A stretch of DNA of 64,000 bases from Amycolatopsis sp. NBC_00345 (GCF_036116635.1 NZ_CP107995.1:5146001-5210000); one strand, 5' to 3'. Shown: positions 36,177-44,805, numbered from the stretch's first letter. Notes: generated from the letters alone by a model not told the origin. Made by a program: numbers and translations.

Positions 36177-37127
36177 ATGGGCACCGGGGAATGGGCAGGA
36201 CTGGGCTGGGGTGACCTGGCGGCCGTGCGCGCGCTGCTGGCCGCGGGGGCGGACCCGCTCGCCGGGGATTTCTTCTGGGGAACGGCGCTGCACGAGGCGG
36301 CCGAGCGTGGCTCGCCGGAGGTCGTCGCGGAGCTGGCCGCGCGGGCCGGCGAAGTGGACGTGATGCACGAGGGCCGCACCCCGCTGTGGCTGGCCGTCTT
36401 CGGCGGACAGCCGGAGAACGCACGGGTACTGGCCGAAGCCGGCGCCGACCCGTGGCGGCCGATGATGGCGGGCTGGTCCCCCGGGCGGCTCGCCTTCGCC
36501 GCGCGGGAGCCGGATCTGTTCGGGGCGCCACCCGCCGGGGTGAGGCTCGACGAGGCGGAGGCGCTGGCCGTCGTCCGGGCGCCAGCGCTGATCGCGGCAC
36601 TCGGCGACTTCTATTTCGAGGGCACCAGCGTCTCGTGCGTCGCGAACGTCGACGCGGCGGAGGCCACGCGGCGGCTGCAGGCGGACCCGGTCGAGGACGG
36701 CGTGATGGCGGAGGTCCTGGACGAGCCCTGGCCGTCCGGCTCGGACGACATCGTCGGGGTGACCGACGTGGCCGGCGGCTGTGTGGTCACCCAGCCATGG
36801 GGATACCGGGCTTCCACCCCGTTGGTCGGCAGGCTGCTGTCGGCGGGCACGGTCTGTTACGGCGTCTACTCGAACCCCAAGAGCGGCAACCAGGGCAGCA
36901 CCATCCGGGACGGCGTCCTCGATGGCTGGGACCTCCACCCCGGCGGCGGTGATCCGCGGGAAGAGGACGGCGCGGAAGAGGTGCTTCGTACCTTCCTGTA
37001 CCAGCACAACGCGGCCGCGTACGCCTGTGCGTACGCCGGCCTGAGCCTGACGGACTCGCGGCCCGTCACTGGCCCGCCCGACGTCTGGCTACGCCTGCCG
37101 GAGCGCGACTACTGGGAGGCGTCCTGA
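36177..37127 (+). CDS. Ankyrin-repeat protein, unknown function
   Basis: This 316-residue protein has an N-terminal ankyrin array: DLAAVRALLAAGADPL, then TALHEAAERGSPEVVAELAA and RTPLWLAVFGGQPENARVLA, then EAGADPW. A C-terminal region of about 200 residues without recognised domains follows, containing VTDVAGGCVVTQPWGY and PKSGNQGSTIRDG. Bacterial ankyrin proteins usually bind partner proteins. ATG 36177 has GGGAGG upstream. The last 19 bases overlap the converging DUF2127 gene. Confidence 0.82.
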   Translation: MGTGEWAGLGWGDLAAVRALLAAGADPLAGDFFWGTALHEAAERGSPEVVAELAARAGEVDVMHEGRTPLWLAVFGGQPENARVLAEAGADPWRPMMAGWSPGRLAFAAREPDLFGAPPAGVRLDEAEALAVVRAPALIAALGDFYFEGTSVSCVANVDAAEATRRLQADPVEDGVMAEVLDEPWPSGSDDIVGVTDVAGGCVVTQPWGYRASTPLVGRLLSAGTVCYGVYSNPKSGNQGSTIRDGVLDGWDLHPGGGDPREEDGAEEVLRTFLYQHNAAAYACAYAGLSLTDSRPVTGPPDVWLRLPERDYWEAS

Positions 37128-37615
37128 GCCGAGCGTCGCTGACGGCGCAGCTGCCGGTACTCCCGGAAGACGAGCACGATGATGATGGCGTCGAGGGCCG
37201 CGAAGAACGGCAGCGCGATCGAGCCGGTGTTGATCGCGCGGTACACCTCGTAAACGACGAAGGCCGCCAACACCACCATCGCGACCGGATAGGCGCGCAC
37301 CCACTTGCGTGCGAGCGCGAACACCAGCGCGAGCTTGATCGCGCCGTGCGCCATCAGGTACACCACGGCGAACGTCTTGGTGCTGCCGTCGGCGAAGTGC
37401 TCGGCCGCCAGCTCCAGGTGCCGCGCGAGCGTGCCCGACGGGTCGCCCAGCAGGTCCCGCGTGATCACCGCATGCGCGAACCCGGTGACGAACGTCGACG
37501 GGATGAACGCCAGGATCAGCGCCCCGACCAGCTGCAACGCGCCATCGAGGCCCTTCAGCGCGATCGCGATCCGGAACAGCTTCTCCGTCGAGTTCGCCGG
37601 CTTGTCCTCGCTCAT
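37109..37615 (-). CDS. DUF2127 integral membrane protein
   Basis: This 168-residue protein has about four membrane helices: LDGALQLVGALILAFIP, LMAHGAIKLALVFALA, AYPVAMVVLAAFVVYEVY and IALPFFAALDAIIIVLVF. HGAIKL, followed by a Trp-V-R loop, is typical of DUF2127. Function is unknown. ATG 37615 is a modest start, since no strong ribosome binding site precedes it. It converges on and overlaps the ankyrin gene by 19 bases. The DNA upstream is a repeat-rich spacer with no clear promoter. Confidence 0.82.
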   Translation of the reverse strand: MSEDKPANSTEKLFRIAIALKGLDGALQLVGALILAFIPSTFVTGFAHAVITRDLLGDPSGTLARHLELAAEHFADGSTKTFAVVYLMAHGAIKLALVFALARKWVRAYPVAMVVLAAFVVYEVYRAINTGSIALPFFAALDAIIIVLVFREYRQLRRQRRSAQDASQ

Positions 37616-37710
37616 CCGTCCAGCCAACACGAAAACCGCAGGCAGCGCTCGTTCTGAACTGTCCGGCCCGGTGCGGCGACGGGCTCCGGGCGGCCGGGGC
37701 GAGGGGCTTT

Positions 37711-38006
37711 GGCTGCGCTCGCGCCCGCGCTGGCCGGTTGGGCCGTCGCCGGGGCCGGGCGGCCGGGCGGGGGTTTCTGGCTGCGCTCGCGCTGGCCGGT
37801 TGGGCCGTCGCCGGGATTCCGGGTGGCGCTCGCTGTGCCACCCGGCGCCGCCAACACTCATCGTCGCCAACACTCATCGTCGCCAGCCCTCCTCGCTGCC
37901 AGCCCTCGCCGACACCCGCGCTCGCCGCCAGCCCTCCTCGCTGCCAGCCCTCGCTGACACCCGCGCTCGCCACTGCCCGCGCTCGCCACTGCCCGCGCTC
38001 GTCACT
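37711..38006. repeat. Degenerate tandem-repeat spacer
   Basis: Several short repeat types follow one another. A unit beginning GGCTGCGCTCGCGC and containing TGGCCGGTTGGGCCGTCGCC occurs twice (from 37711 and about 37779). CCAACACTCATCGTCG occurs twice near 37850-37880. A 45-base unit occurs in tandem at 37882-37926 and 37927-37971, followed by CTGCCCGCGCTCGCCA-type units to about 38006. No credible gene was found in 37616-38094. Confidence 0.8.
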
Positions 38007-38094
38007 GCGGCACACCGTTGCCCGCCGGGCGCCGCAGACTCGAAGCGGGTTCCCGATGGCGCCCACCGTCCCGCCGAGCGCACCGCGCCACGGC

Positions 38095-38538
38095 CTACCG
38101 CGCCACCATTCCCTCCCGTGCCCGGCAAACCGGGCAGTGCTCGTGGCGGGCGGTACGGTTCGTCGGATCCTTGCCATAGAAGGGAAAACACGCCGCGCCG
38201 CACAAAGCGAGGAACACCGAGCCGCAGCGAATGGGACGGGGGCCGACCTGGTGGGCCGGGCCCGTGGCATGGCGGCGGGCGCCCGCTCCCGGCAGCCAGC
38301 CGTGTGCGGGCAGAGTGGCGAGGACGGCGGAGTTCACCTCGTCCGACCTCCGCAGTAACGCCCCGCCCAGGTCCACCAGCCGCTCGCCGAGGTCGCGGAG
38401 CGCGTCCGGGCGTGGGGCCTCCTCTTCGACGGCCCGGATCAGGAACGCCAGATCCGCGGCCAGCGAGGCCTCCAGGTCACGGATCCGGTCGAACAGCCGG
38501 GCGTCGGTCAGATCCGGCTCAGCCACGTCGCCGCACAT
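38095..38538 (-). CDS. Hypothetical protein with C-terminal Cys-rich zinc-ribbon-like region
   Basis: This protein of about 147 residues has an N-terminal helical region rich in Arg, Asp and Leu (LFDRIRDLEASLAADLAFLI). The C-terminus carries CGSVF, CGAACFPFYG and HEHCPVCRA, spaced like a zinc ribbon. The start could be ATG 38538 or GTG 38526, and either overlaps the end of the upstream small zinc-finger gene, so the pair is probably translationally coupled. I do not recognise a characterised family. The Cys/His pattern suggests metal binding, perhaps nucleic-acid or protein interaction. Confidence 0.65.
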   Translation of the reverse strand: MCGDVAEPDLTDARLFDRIRDLEASLAADLAFLIRAVEEEAPRPDALRDLGERLVDLGGALLRRSDEVNSAVLATLPAHGWLPGAGARRHATGPAHQVGPRPIRCGSVFLALCGAACFPFYGKDPTNRTARHEHCPVCRAREGMVAR

Positions 38539-38702
38539 CCCCCGCACGTCGGGTCGAACCAGTGCCCGCCGAGCTGTGGCACGTCCTCGCGCGCCACTGT
38601 CACTTCCTCCCCGCACAACGCCACGAACGACTCCTCCGGCCGCGGCGCGAACGCCCCTTCGAGCGCGTGTCTCTTGCCTTCTGCCTGCTGCCACCTGAAC
38701 AC
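38508..38702 (-). CDS. Small zinc-finger-type protein
   Basis: This 64-residue protein contains FRWQQAEGKRHALEGAFA, LCGEEVTV and WFDPTCGGCAATWL. A His, one Cys and a CGGC pair could bind zinc. Very small proteins with this layout (xH...LCG...W..C..C...W) are common in Pseudonocardiales, where they are labelled zinc-finger proteins without known function. GTG 38702 is preceded by GGGGTGA; an ATG 33 bases upstream is also in frame. It is coupled to the following gene by a 31-base overlap. Confidence 0.65.
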   Translation of the reverse strand: MFRWQQAEGKRHALEGAFAPRPEESFVALCGEEVTVAREDVPQLGGHWFDPTCGGCAATWLSRI

Positions 38703-38808
38703 GACGATCACCCCATTGAGGACTGTGATCACCATTCAAACTGTCAGCACTCGCCGACACCTACTGCTGGCGAGCATGATCAAGACTCCGGGACCCTCCG
38801 GAACCAGC

Positions 38809-39630
38809 TCACGTCAAATGGTCGAATTCACCACTGACCCAGCGAATGTGACGGTTGGCGGACCTACGCACGACCTGTTTGGCGTCGTGGTCGATGGTGT
38901 CGCCGCCGAGGGTGTAGAGGCGGTCGTAGTCGTACGGGTCGAGGGTGTCGGCGATGCGGCGCACCACTGCGGCCGAGAGCGGGACGCGGTGCGGGAGGTT
39001 GCGCTGGAACGACACCCAGTCGGGTTTCAGGCTGCCGGCGATGGTGTCGCCGGTCAGCAGGGTGCCGTCGGCGGTGCGGGCGACGGCGCTGCCCCGCATG
39101 TGCCCGCCCACGTGCACGAGCTCGACGCCGGGCAGCGGTTCGGCGTGGTCCTTCCACCGAGTGAGGACCGGATCCGGGCGCGCCACCCATTCCTCGTCCA
39201 GCGCGTTCACCAGCACCGGCACCCGGCCGAAGGCATGGCTCCAGCTGACCTGCGCGCCGAACATGTGCGGATGACTGGTGGCGATGACCGCCACGCCGCC
39301 GAGCTCACGCACCAGGCCGGCCACGTGCTCGTCGATGGAGGCGGGCGGGTCCCACAACAGGTTGCCGTGCGGGGTCTGCACCACGAACGACCAGTGGCCG
39401 ATCGCCAGGCGGGGCTCGCGGCGCAGGCTGTGCACACCGCGGCCGTGGTCGCGGTGCTGGATCTCGTGCGGCCGGCCGGCCAGTTCTTCGTGGGTGGTCC
39501 ACGATCCGTGCGCGCCCAGATCACCGCGTTCCTCGTCGGTGACCTCACCGCGGTCGAAGACACAATGCTCCGGCGCCACAACGGAATCCGGGTGCTCGAG
39601 TCCACAACCGTCACAAATCCAGATCGTCAT
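38809..39630 (-). CDS. Metallo-beta-lactamase-fold protein with N-terminal zinc knuckle
   Basis: This 273-residue protein begins with ICDGCGLEHPDSVVAPEHCVF, a short Cys-rich knuckle (CDGCG plus a later Cys). An MBL-fold domain follows. The metal loop reads ATSHPHMFGAQVSWS, where classical HxHxDH enzymes have an Asp, so this is a variant site. HVGGHMRGSAV and LLTGDTIAG supply later ligands. It may be a hydrolase or a flavin-free oxidoreductase relative. It lies 33 bases downstream of a TetR gene in the same direction, so it is probably the enzyme that regulator controls. Confidence 0.82.
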   Translation of the reverse strand: MTIWICDGCGLEHPDSVVAPEHCVFDRGEVTDEERGDLGAHGSWTTHEELAGRPHEIQHRDHGRGVHSLRREPRLAIGHWSFVVQTPHGNLLWDPPASIDEHVAGLVRELGGVAVIATSHPHMFGAQVSWSHAFGRVPVLVNALDEEWVARPDPVLTRWKDHAEPLPGVELVHVGGHMRGSAVARTADGTLLTGDTIAGSLKPDWVSFQRNLPHRVPLSAAVVRRIADTLDPYDYDRLYTLGGDTIDHDAKQVVRRSANRHIRWVSGEFDHLT

Positions 39631-39663
39631 GGCCCGACCTAACTACCTCCAGCGGACTCGAGG

Positions 39664-40407
39664 TCAAGCCCGGGTACGGCGGTGTGGCGTGAGGTTGTCG
39701 AGCATCAGGTTCAGGGTGAAGTCGAATCGGTCGTGCCCGGTGCCGGAGGTCAGTTCGGCCGCGTGGCGCCGGGTGTGCGGGAAGCGGTCTTCGGACAGGG
39801 AGCTGAACCGGTTGATGAGTTCGTCGCGGCTGAGAACCCAGTCGTCGTCGTGGTGCTGCTGTCGCTGTTGCACGAGTGAGCGCTCCAGGGCGTAACCGTT
39901 GACGTAGAGGGTCAGCGCGTCGAGTAACCACGCGGCGGTCTGCGGTTCGAGGCCTCCGGCGAGCAGGATCGCCAGGAGTCCTTCGCTGATCCGCAGGGTT
40001 TCGAGGTGGGTGGACACCATGGCCAGCGCGGCGCGGGAGACGCCCGGGTACTTCAGGTACTGGTCGCGCATCTGGGCGTACACGTCGAGGATCTGCTGCC
40101 GCCACGCGGCGGGGTCGGGCTCGGGCAGCTCGATTTCGGCATAGAGCCGGCCGATGAGCAGATCGTCGAGGTCGTCCTTGTTGACGATGTGCGCGTACAG
40201 CGAGGACGGCCCGGTGCCGAGCACGGCCGCGACCCGGCGGATGGTCAGCGCGTCGTAGCCCTCGGCGGCGATGACCTGCAGCGCGGCGCCGGTGATCCGG
40301 TCGGCCGTGATGGGCGTCTTGCGCCGCACCGGAGACGCGGTCGGCGCGGCGTCCTCGTGGGGTTGTGCGTGAAGAGCCGCGCGACGCCGGCGGGGATCGG
40401 TGGGCAT
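39664..40407 (-). CDS. TetR-family regulator (TetR_C_1-like)
   Basis: This 247-residue regulator has an N-terminal basic extension of about 35 residues, then a TetR HTH (ADRITGAALQVIAAEGYDAL, IRRVAAVLGTGPSSLYAHI, VNKDDLDDLLIG). The ligand domain has an LALTLYVNGYALE-like helix resembling TetR-class C domains. Two palindromes lie immediately upstream of its ATG, as expected for autoregulation. It is transcribed together with the downstream MBL-fold gene. Confidence 0.88.
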   Translation of the reverse strand: MPTDPRRRRAALHAQPHEDAAPTASPVRRKTPITADRITGAALQVIAAEGYDALTIRRVAAVLGTGPSSLYAHIVNKDDLDDLLIGRLYAEIELPEPDPAAWRQQILDVYAQMRDQYLKYPGVSRAALAMVSTHLETLRISEGLLAILLAGGLEPQTAAWLLDALTLYVNGYALERSLVQQRQQHHDDDWVLSRDELINRFSSLSEDRFPHTRRHAAELTSGTGHDRFDFTLNLMLDNLTPHRRTRA

Positions 40408-40420
40408 GGCGGCCACTATA

Positions 40421-40452
40421 GCGAACTTAGTTCGCCAAGGAGAACGTTGTTC
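40421..40452. promoter_or_regulatory. Twin operator upstream of tetR
   Basis: GCGAAC-TTA-GTTCGC (40421-40435) is a perfect palindrome. A second, GAAC-GTT-GTTC (40442-40452), follows with its centre about 19 bases away. Both carry the half-site GAAC. They lie 13 to 45 bases upstream of the TetR start codon. Confidence 0.7.
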
Positions 40453-40478
40453 GTGACACCAGCGTGACGGAGGGCCCA

Positions 40479-40513
40479 ACCGGTGGCCGTTCCGCGAGGG
40501 AACGGCCACCGGT
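40479..40513 (-). terminator. Terminator of the GH92 gene
   Basis: The 15-base arms ACCGGTGGCCGTTCC and their exact complement surround a 5-base loop. It starts 4 bases past the GH92 stop codon in the direction of transcription. Confidence 0.8.
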
Positions 40514-40517
40514 GGGG

Positions 40518-42872
40518 TCAGGAGCGGACCAGCGCGGGCGGGGCGGAGTTCGTGCCCCAGCTCGTCGGCCGATCGGAGAGGCGCACGTGGATCGTGCCGG
40601 CGCGGAGGAAGTCCTCGTTGCTCAGCCAGCTCTGGCGCAGCTGGCCCCGGCGAGTGTCCACACCGGACACATACTGGAGCTTCGCCGCGCTGGCGCCAGG
40701 CGCCTCGATGCCGATCGGACGCCCGCCCGACGGCCGGATCTCCACCTTCTCGAACATCGGCGCGCTGATCAGGTACGTGCCCGAGCCCGGCTGGGCCTCG
40801 AACACGCCGGCCATCGAGAACACGAGCCACGACGAGATGGTGCCGAGGTCGTCGTTGCCGGGCATGCCGTACGGGGTGTCGGTGAAGAGCGTCCGCGCCG
40901 CGCGCAGCACAGCCGACGTCTTCCACGGCGCGCCCGTCCACGCGTACATCCACGGCGCGTGCAGGTCCGGCTCGTTGTTCGGGTTGAAGGCGAAGTTGTT
41001 GTGGTAGTCGTACGCCCCGTGGACCCAGGAGTCCGCGGCAGCCTTCGCCGGGTCGGTGAGCACCAATGGCGTGTCGAAGAACGTGTCGAGCCGCTTCTCC
41101 GCCTGGCCCGCGCCGCCCATCTGGGCGAACAGCTTCTGCGGGTCCTGCTGCGCGAGCCACTGGTACTGCCACGGCGTGCCCTCGTGGAAACCGGTCGACT
41201 GCGCCGGGTCGGGATCGCCGACGCCGGTGCCGTCCGCCGCCTTCGTGCGCGGGAAGCCGGTAAAGCCATGTGACTCGACGCTCGGGTCCCACAGCTTCGT
41301 GAAGTTGTCACAGCGCTGGGCGAGCGTGGCCGCCTTGTCGCGGTAGCCCAGCCCGGACGCCATGGTGGACAGCGCGCAGTCGGCCAGCGAGTACTCCAGC
41401 GTCGCGGAGCCGGCCTGGCGGCTGTCGCCATAGGTGTAGCCGGGCCGGTCCTGGTAACCGATCCAGCCGTTCTCCACATACGTCGGGTTGCCGTCGCGGC
41501 CGCGGAAGATCGACTGGTCGGCCGGGACCTCGTTGACGTTCTTCCACAGCGCGGCGAACAGCTGCCGCGCGGTGCGGTCGTCGAGCAGGCCGCGGCGGTA
41601 GTTGTCGACGATCCACGGGGTGACGGGGTCGCCGCTCATCACGTTCGTCTCGCCGCCGCCGAGCGCCCACCGCGGGACCCAGCCGCCGTCGGAGTAGATC
41701 CGCAGGATCGATTTCGCCATGTCCGCGGCCTTGTCCGGGTGCAGCAGGGCGACGAGCTGGTTCTGAGAACGGTAGGTGTCCCAGAGCGAAAACATCTGGT
41801 AGTACGGGGAATCGCCGCGGTGCACCCGGTCGTCGAAGCCGCGGTACCGGTTGTCCACATCGGACCCGATCGACGGGTGCAGCAGCGAGCGGTAGAGCGC
41901 GCTGTAGTACGTGCGCTGGTCGGCGGTGGTGCCACCGGCGACGCGCATCCGGTTCAGCTCGTCCTGCCAGGTGCCGTGGGCGGCGGCTCGGGCGCGGTCG
42001 AACGACCTCGGCTGCTCGGCCTTGCGGTTGAGCCGCGCGCCGTCGACGGAGGTGTAGGACACCCCGACCGACGCGCCCACCTGGCCACCGCGAGCGGGGT
42101 CGAAGGTGAGCCACGCGCCCGCGCGCTGCGTGCCGAGCGACGCGTCACGCTGGTTCGGCGTCAGCTTGCCGTCGGTCCAGGTGCCGAAGGCCGAGAACGT
42201 CCGGTCGAACTTGGCGCTGAAGTAGACCCGGTAACGCTCCTTCTGCGTCTCCCCGCAGAAGTTCCCGCCCTGCAGCCAGCCCTCGACGGTGTCGTTGCCG
42301 ACCACGTGGACGTCGCCGGCGTAGGTGTAGCCGTTGCTCTCGCCGACCTCGATCAGCACGTTCTCGCTCGCCGCGCCGGCCGGGTAGGTGTAACGGTGCT
42401 GGCCGGTGCGCTGGGTGGCGGTCAGCTCGGCCTGGATGCCGTTGTCGAGCTTCACGCCGTAGTAGCCCGGTTCACGGGTTTCGTTGGCGTGGCTGAACTT
42501 CGCGCCGTACTGCGCCGGGTCCGACGACGTGACGGCGCCGGTGGTGGGCATGAAGCGGAAGTTGCCCATGGTCTGGCAGCCGACGCCGGACAGGTGCGTG
42601 TGGCTGAAGCCGAGCACGGTGTCCTGCGCGTAGTCGTAGGAGGCGTACTTCTTCAGCTGGGTGTCGGGGCTCAGCTGCACCATGCCGAACGGCGTGGTGG
42701 CGCCCGGGAACGTGGTGCCGTCGCCGTTGTTGCCGATCGACGTGTCGACCAGCTTGGTCGGGTCGGCGGCGAACTGCGGGCCGCGGTCGTGGGCCGCCGC
42801 GGTACCGGTGGTGGTGGCGCCCAGCAGGCCGGCGATCGCCAGGGCGGCGAAGACGCGTTTCCGCGCTCTCAT
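40518..42872 (-). CDS. Secreted GH92 alpha-mannosidase
   Basis: This 784-residue exported glycoside hydrolase begins with a Sec signal peptide (MRARKRVFAALAIAGLLGA, then TAAAHD). GH92 features follow in order: DTSIGNNGDGTTFPGATTPFG and FSHTHLSGVGC in the N-terminal beta-sandwich domain, YRSQNQLVALLHPDKAADM and DGGWVPRWALGG in the catalytic barrel, and GNDDLGTISSWLVFSMAGVF near the end. GH92 enzymes are calcium-dependent exo-alpha-mannosidases, mostly 1,2-linked, that act on N-glycans and yeast mannans. It stands as a single gene with its own terminator and would act outside the cell on mannose-containing glycans. Confidence 0.95.
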   Translation of the reverse strand: MRARKRVFAALAIAGLLGATTTGTAAAHDRGPQFAADPTKLVDTSIGNNGDGTTFPGATTPFGMVQLSPDTQLKKYASYDYAQDTVLGFSHTHLSGVGCQTMGNFRFMPTTGAVTSSDPAQYGAKFSHANETREPGYYGVKLDNGIQAELTATQRTGQHRYTYPAGAASENVLIEVGESNGYTYAGDVHVVGNDTVEGWLQGGNFCGETQKERYRVYFSAKFDRTFSAFGTWTDGKLTPNQRDASLGTQRAGAWLTFDPARGGQVGASVGVSYTSVDGARLNRKAEQPRSFDRARAAAHGTWQDELNRMRVAGGTTADQRTYYSALYRSLLHPSIGSDVDNRYRGFDDRVHRGDSPYYQMFSLWDTYRSQNQLVALLHPDKAADMAKSILRIYSDGGWVPRWALGGGETNVMSGDPVTPWIVDNYRRGLLDDRTARQLFAALWKNVNEVPADQSIFRGRDGNPTYVENGWIGYQDRPGYTYGDSRQAGSATLEYSLADCALSTMASGLGYRDKAATLAQRCDNFTKLWDPSVESHGFTGFPRTKAADGTGVGDPDPAQSTGFHEGTPWQYQWLAQQDPQKLFAQMGGAGQAEKRLDTFFDTPLVLTDPAKAAADSWVHGAYDYHNNFAFNPNNEPDLHAPWMYAWTGAPWKTSAVLRAARTLFTDTPYGMPGNDDLGTISSWLVFSMAGVFEAQPGSGTYLISAPMFEKVEIRPSGGRPIGIEAPGASAAKLQYVSGVDTRRGQLRQSWLSNEDFLRAGTIHVRLSDRPTSWGTNSAPPALVRS

Positions 42873-42984
42873 CGCGATCCTCTCGTGGTGACAACGTTGT
42901 CAATGAACTGCTGGCACGATCCTTGCCGGTCCGGCTTGTCCCGTCAATCCGCCTTTGGTCGGCCCGGCCCGCGACCCCGGACGC

Positions 42985-44454
42985 TCAGGCCAGGTGGGTC
43001 GGCTTCCCCGCGAGGAAGGTCGCCGTGATCGGCATGTCGCGCAGGTCGGCGGGTGAGAGGCCGGTCGGGTCGGCGGCGGTGATCACCAGGTCCGCCGGGT
43101 CGCCGACGGCGATGCCGCGGCGGCCGCCCGACGCGGCGGCCAGTGCGTCCGCCAGCGGGATCGCCTGCTCGGGGTGCCAGGCGGGCCGGGTGTCGTCCGT
43201 GCGGCCGACCGCGGCGGCGATGCCGTCCCACGGGTCGAGGGGCGCGACGGGCGCGTCCGAGCCGATTTCGAGGCGGGCGCCGGAATCCAGCAGCGCGCGG
43301 TACGGGTACGCGCGGTCCGTGCGGCCGTGCCAGTGCCGGTCGGCGACGTCGCGGTCGTCGGGCTGGTGCGCGGGCTGGACGCCCGCGACGAGGCCCAGCG
43401 CGGCGAACCGCGGGATGTCGTCGGCGCTCAGCAGTTGCGCGTGCTCGATCCGGCCCGCGCAGCCGAGTTCGGCGAACGCGTCGAGCGCGATCGTGTTGGC
43501 CTTGTCGCCGATCGCGTGCACCGCGGGGGCCAGGCCGTGCTCCGCGGCGCGGCGCATCAGCGGCACCAGCTCTTCGGGCGGAAGCTCAAGCAGGCCAAGC
43601 GAATCCGTCTCCGGGTACGGGTCGTGGCAGTAGGCGGTGCGGGTGTTGAGCGAGCCGTCGACGAACAGCTTGAACGGGCCCACACTCAGCAGTCCCCCGC
43701 CGTCCGGGAGGACATCGCCGGTGCGGTGGCCGCGCGCGATCGCGGTGTCCAGCAGGTGCCGCGCGATCACGCAGGAGACGCGGGTGGCCGGCACCGCGGA
43801 AGCGACCCGGCGGGTCCAGTCCGCGACCGTGTCGGCGAACTCGTAGTCGACGATCCCGGTGACACCGCGCGAGGCGGCCGCGGTCAGCGCATCGGCGACC
43901 CAGCGGTCCTGCACCTCGGCCGGCGCGGCCGGCAGCTGGGCCGTGGCGCTCATGCAGTCGCCCTCCAGCAGCACGCCGGTCGGGTGCTCGCGGCCGATCA
44001 GCTTGAGCGCGGCGGGGCTGAGCCACAGCGTGTGCAGGTCGGCGCTGAACAGCGCCACGGCCCGCCCCGGCAGCGCCCGCTGCAGCATCTCCTTGTGCGG
44101 CTCGTCCGGCCACAGCGCGTCGCGGAAACCGGCCCCCACCACCAGTTCCTCCGGTTGCCCGGGATAGGCGGGCGCGGACAGCAGCCGGTGCAGCAGCAGC
44201 TCCACGGCCTCGGCCGCCGAGTGCGCGGTGCCCAGCGGGATCCGGCGCCGGAAGCCGGCCCACTGCACGGTGTGGACGTGCGCGTCGACGAGGCCGGGCA
44301 GCAGCGTGCCGCCGTGCCCGTCGAGCACCCGAGCCGCGAACCCCGAGCCGGAACCGGGCTCCTCGATGGCGGAGACCAGGCCGTCGTTCGCCCGGACATC
44401 GGCGAGCTGCCCGTCAAGCCCGACCCGGACGCGGCGCAGGAGTAGATCATCCAT
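42985..44454 (-). CDS. Amidohydrolase family 3 (YtcJ/NfdA-like)
   Basis: This 489-residue metal-dependent hydrolase has the first metal pair in LVDAHVHTVQW. A Lys/Glu-type bridge region is not certain, but GPFKLFVDGSLNTRTAY, APAVHAIGDKANTIALDAF, GRIEHAQLL and the final Asp in IGSDAPVAPLDPW are all in typical order. The family hydrolyses amides such as N-substituted formamides, but most members have no known substrate. ATG 44454 begins MDDLLLRRVRV, the usual beta-sandwich start. It shares a direction with the GH92 gene but is more than 100 bases from it. Confidence 0.88.
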   Translation of the reverse strand: MDDLLLRRVRVGLDGQLADVRANDGLVSAIEEPGSGSGFAARVLDGHGGTLLPGLVDAHVHTVQWAGFRRRIPLGTAHSAAEAVELLLHRLLSAPAYPGQPEELVVGAGFRDALWPDEPHKEMLQRALPGRAVALFSADLHTLWLSPAALKLIGREHPTGVLLEGDCMSATAQLPAAPAEVQDRWVADALTAAASRGVTGIVDYEFADTVADWTRRVASAVPATRVSCVIARHLLDTAIARGHRTGDVLPDGGGLLSVGPFKLFVDGSLNTRTAYCHDPYPETDSLGLLELPPEELVPLMRRAAEHGLAPAVHAIGDKANTIALDAFAELGCAGRIEHAQLLSADDIPRFAALGLVAGVQPAHQPDDRDVADRHWHGRTDRAYPYRALLDSGARLEIGSDAPVAPLDPWDGIAAAVGRTDDTRPAWHPEQAIPLADALAAASGGRRGIAVGDPADLVITAADPTGLSPADLRDMPITATFLAGKPTHLA

Positions 44455-44805
44455 CCGGCCAGACTGCCAGGCCGGTACCCGGGATGGGAATCGGCAAAAT
44501 GTCCGCCCGGACGGGTGAACGACGTAACGCGGCCGGAATTTCTGGGTATTACCCCGGTGTTGGACAAGTGCAGAAAGCATGGCAGCCGTCGCCCGCCGCA
44601 GGGTCAGGGCCGGTCAGGGGCGCCGCCTTCATAAGCCGCGCAGGGTTCAACTCCCTCGGTTGCCGCCAGTTTCACACCGGAGTCCGGCGCATCGCGTTGC
44701 CGCCCAACGGAACGAGTGCGCTAGGCCGTTCGTCCCACGCCGATTTGCGGCCGATAGGCTAAGTGTCTGATTGCTGCGGAACATCCCGGACTGTGTACTG
44801 CACGG
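44455..44805. other. Gene-free 350-bp region with a tRNA-like segment
   Basis: No gene is supported here. It contains the divergent promoters of the amidohydrolase and the subtilase. At 44581-44668 an 88-base segment has an acceptor-like pairing (GGCAGCCG with CGGTTGCC), a T-arm-like AGGG-TTCAACT-CCCT, and a 3' GCCA. The D and anticodon arms do not fold convincingly, so it is not called as a tRNA. Confidence 0.3.

Noticed and set aside
37882..37971. CRISPR-like direct repeat
   Set aside because: Only two tandem 45-base units without spacers occur, next to other degenerate repeats. There are no cas genes.
44581..44668. A functional tRNA gene
   Set aside because: D and anticodon arms do not pair properly and the base before the anticodon is not T. 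It is kept only as a low-interest tRNA-like observation.
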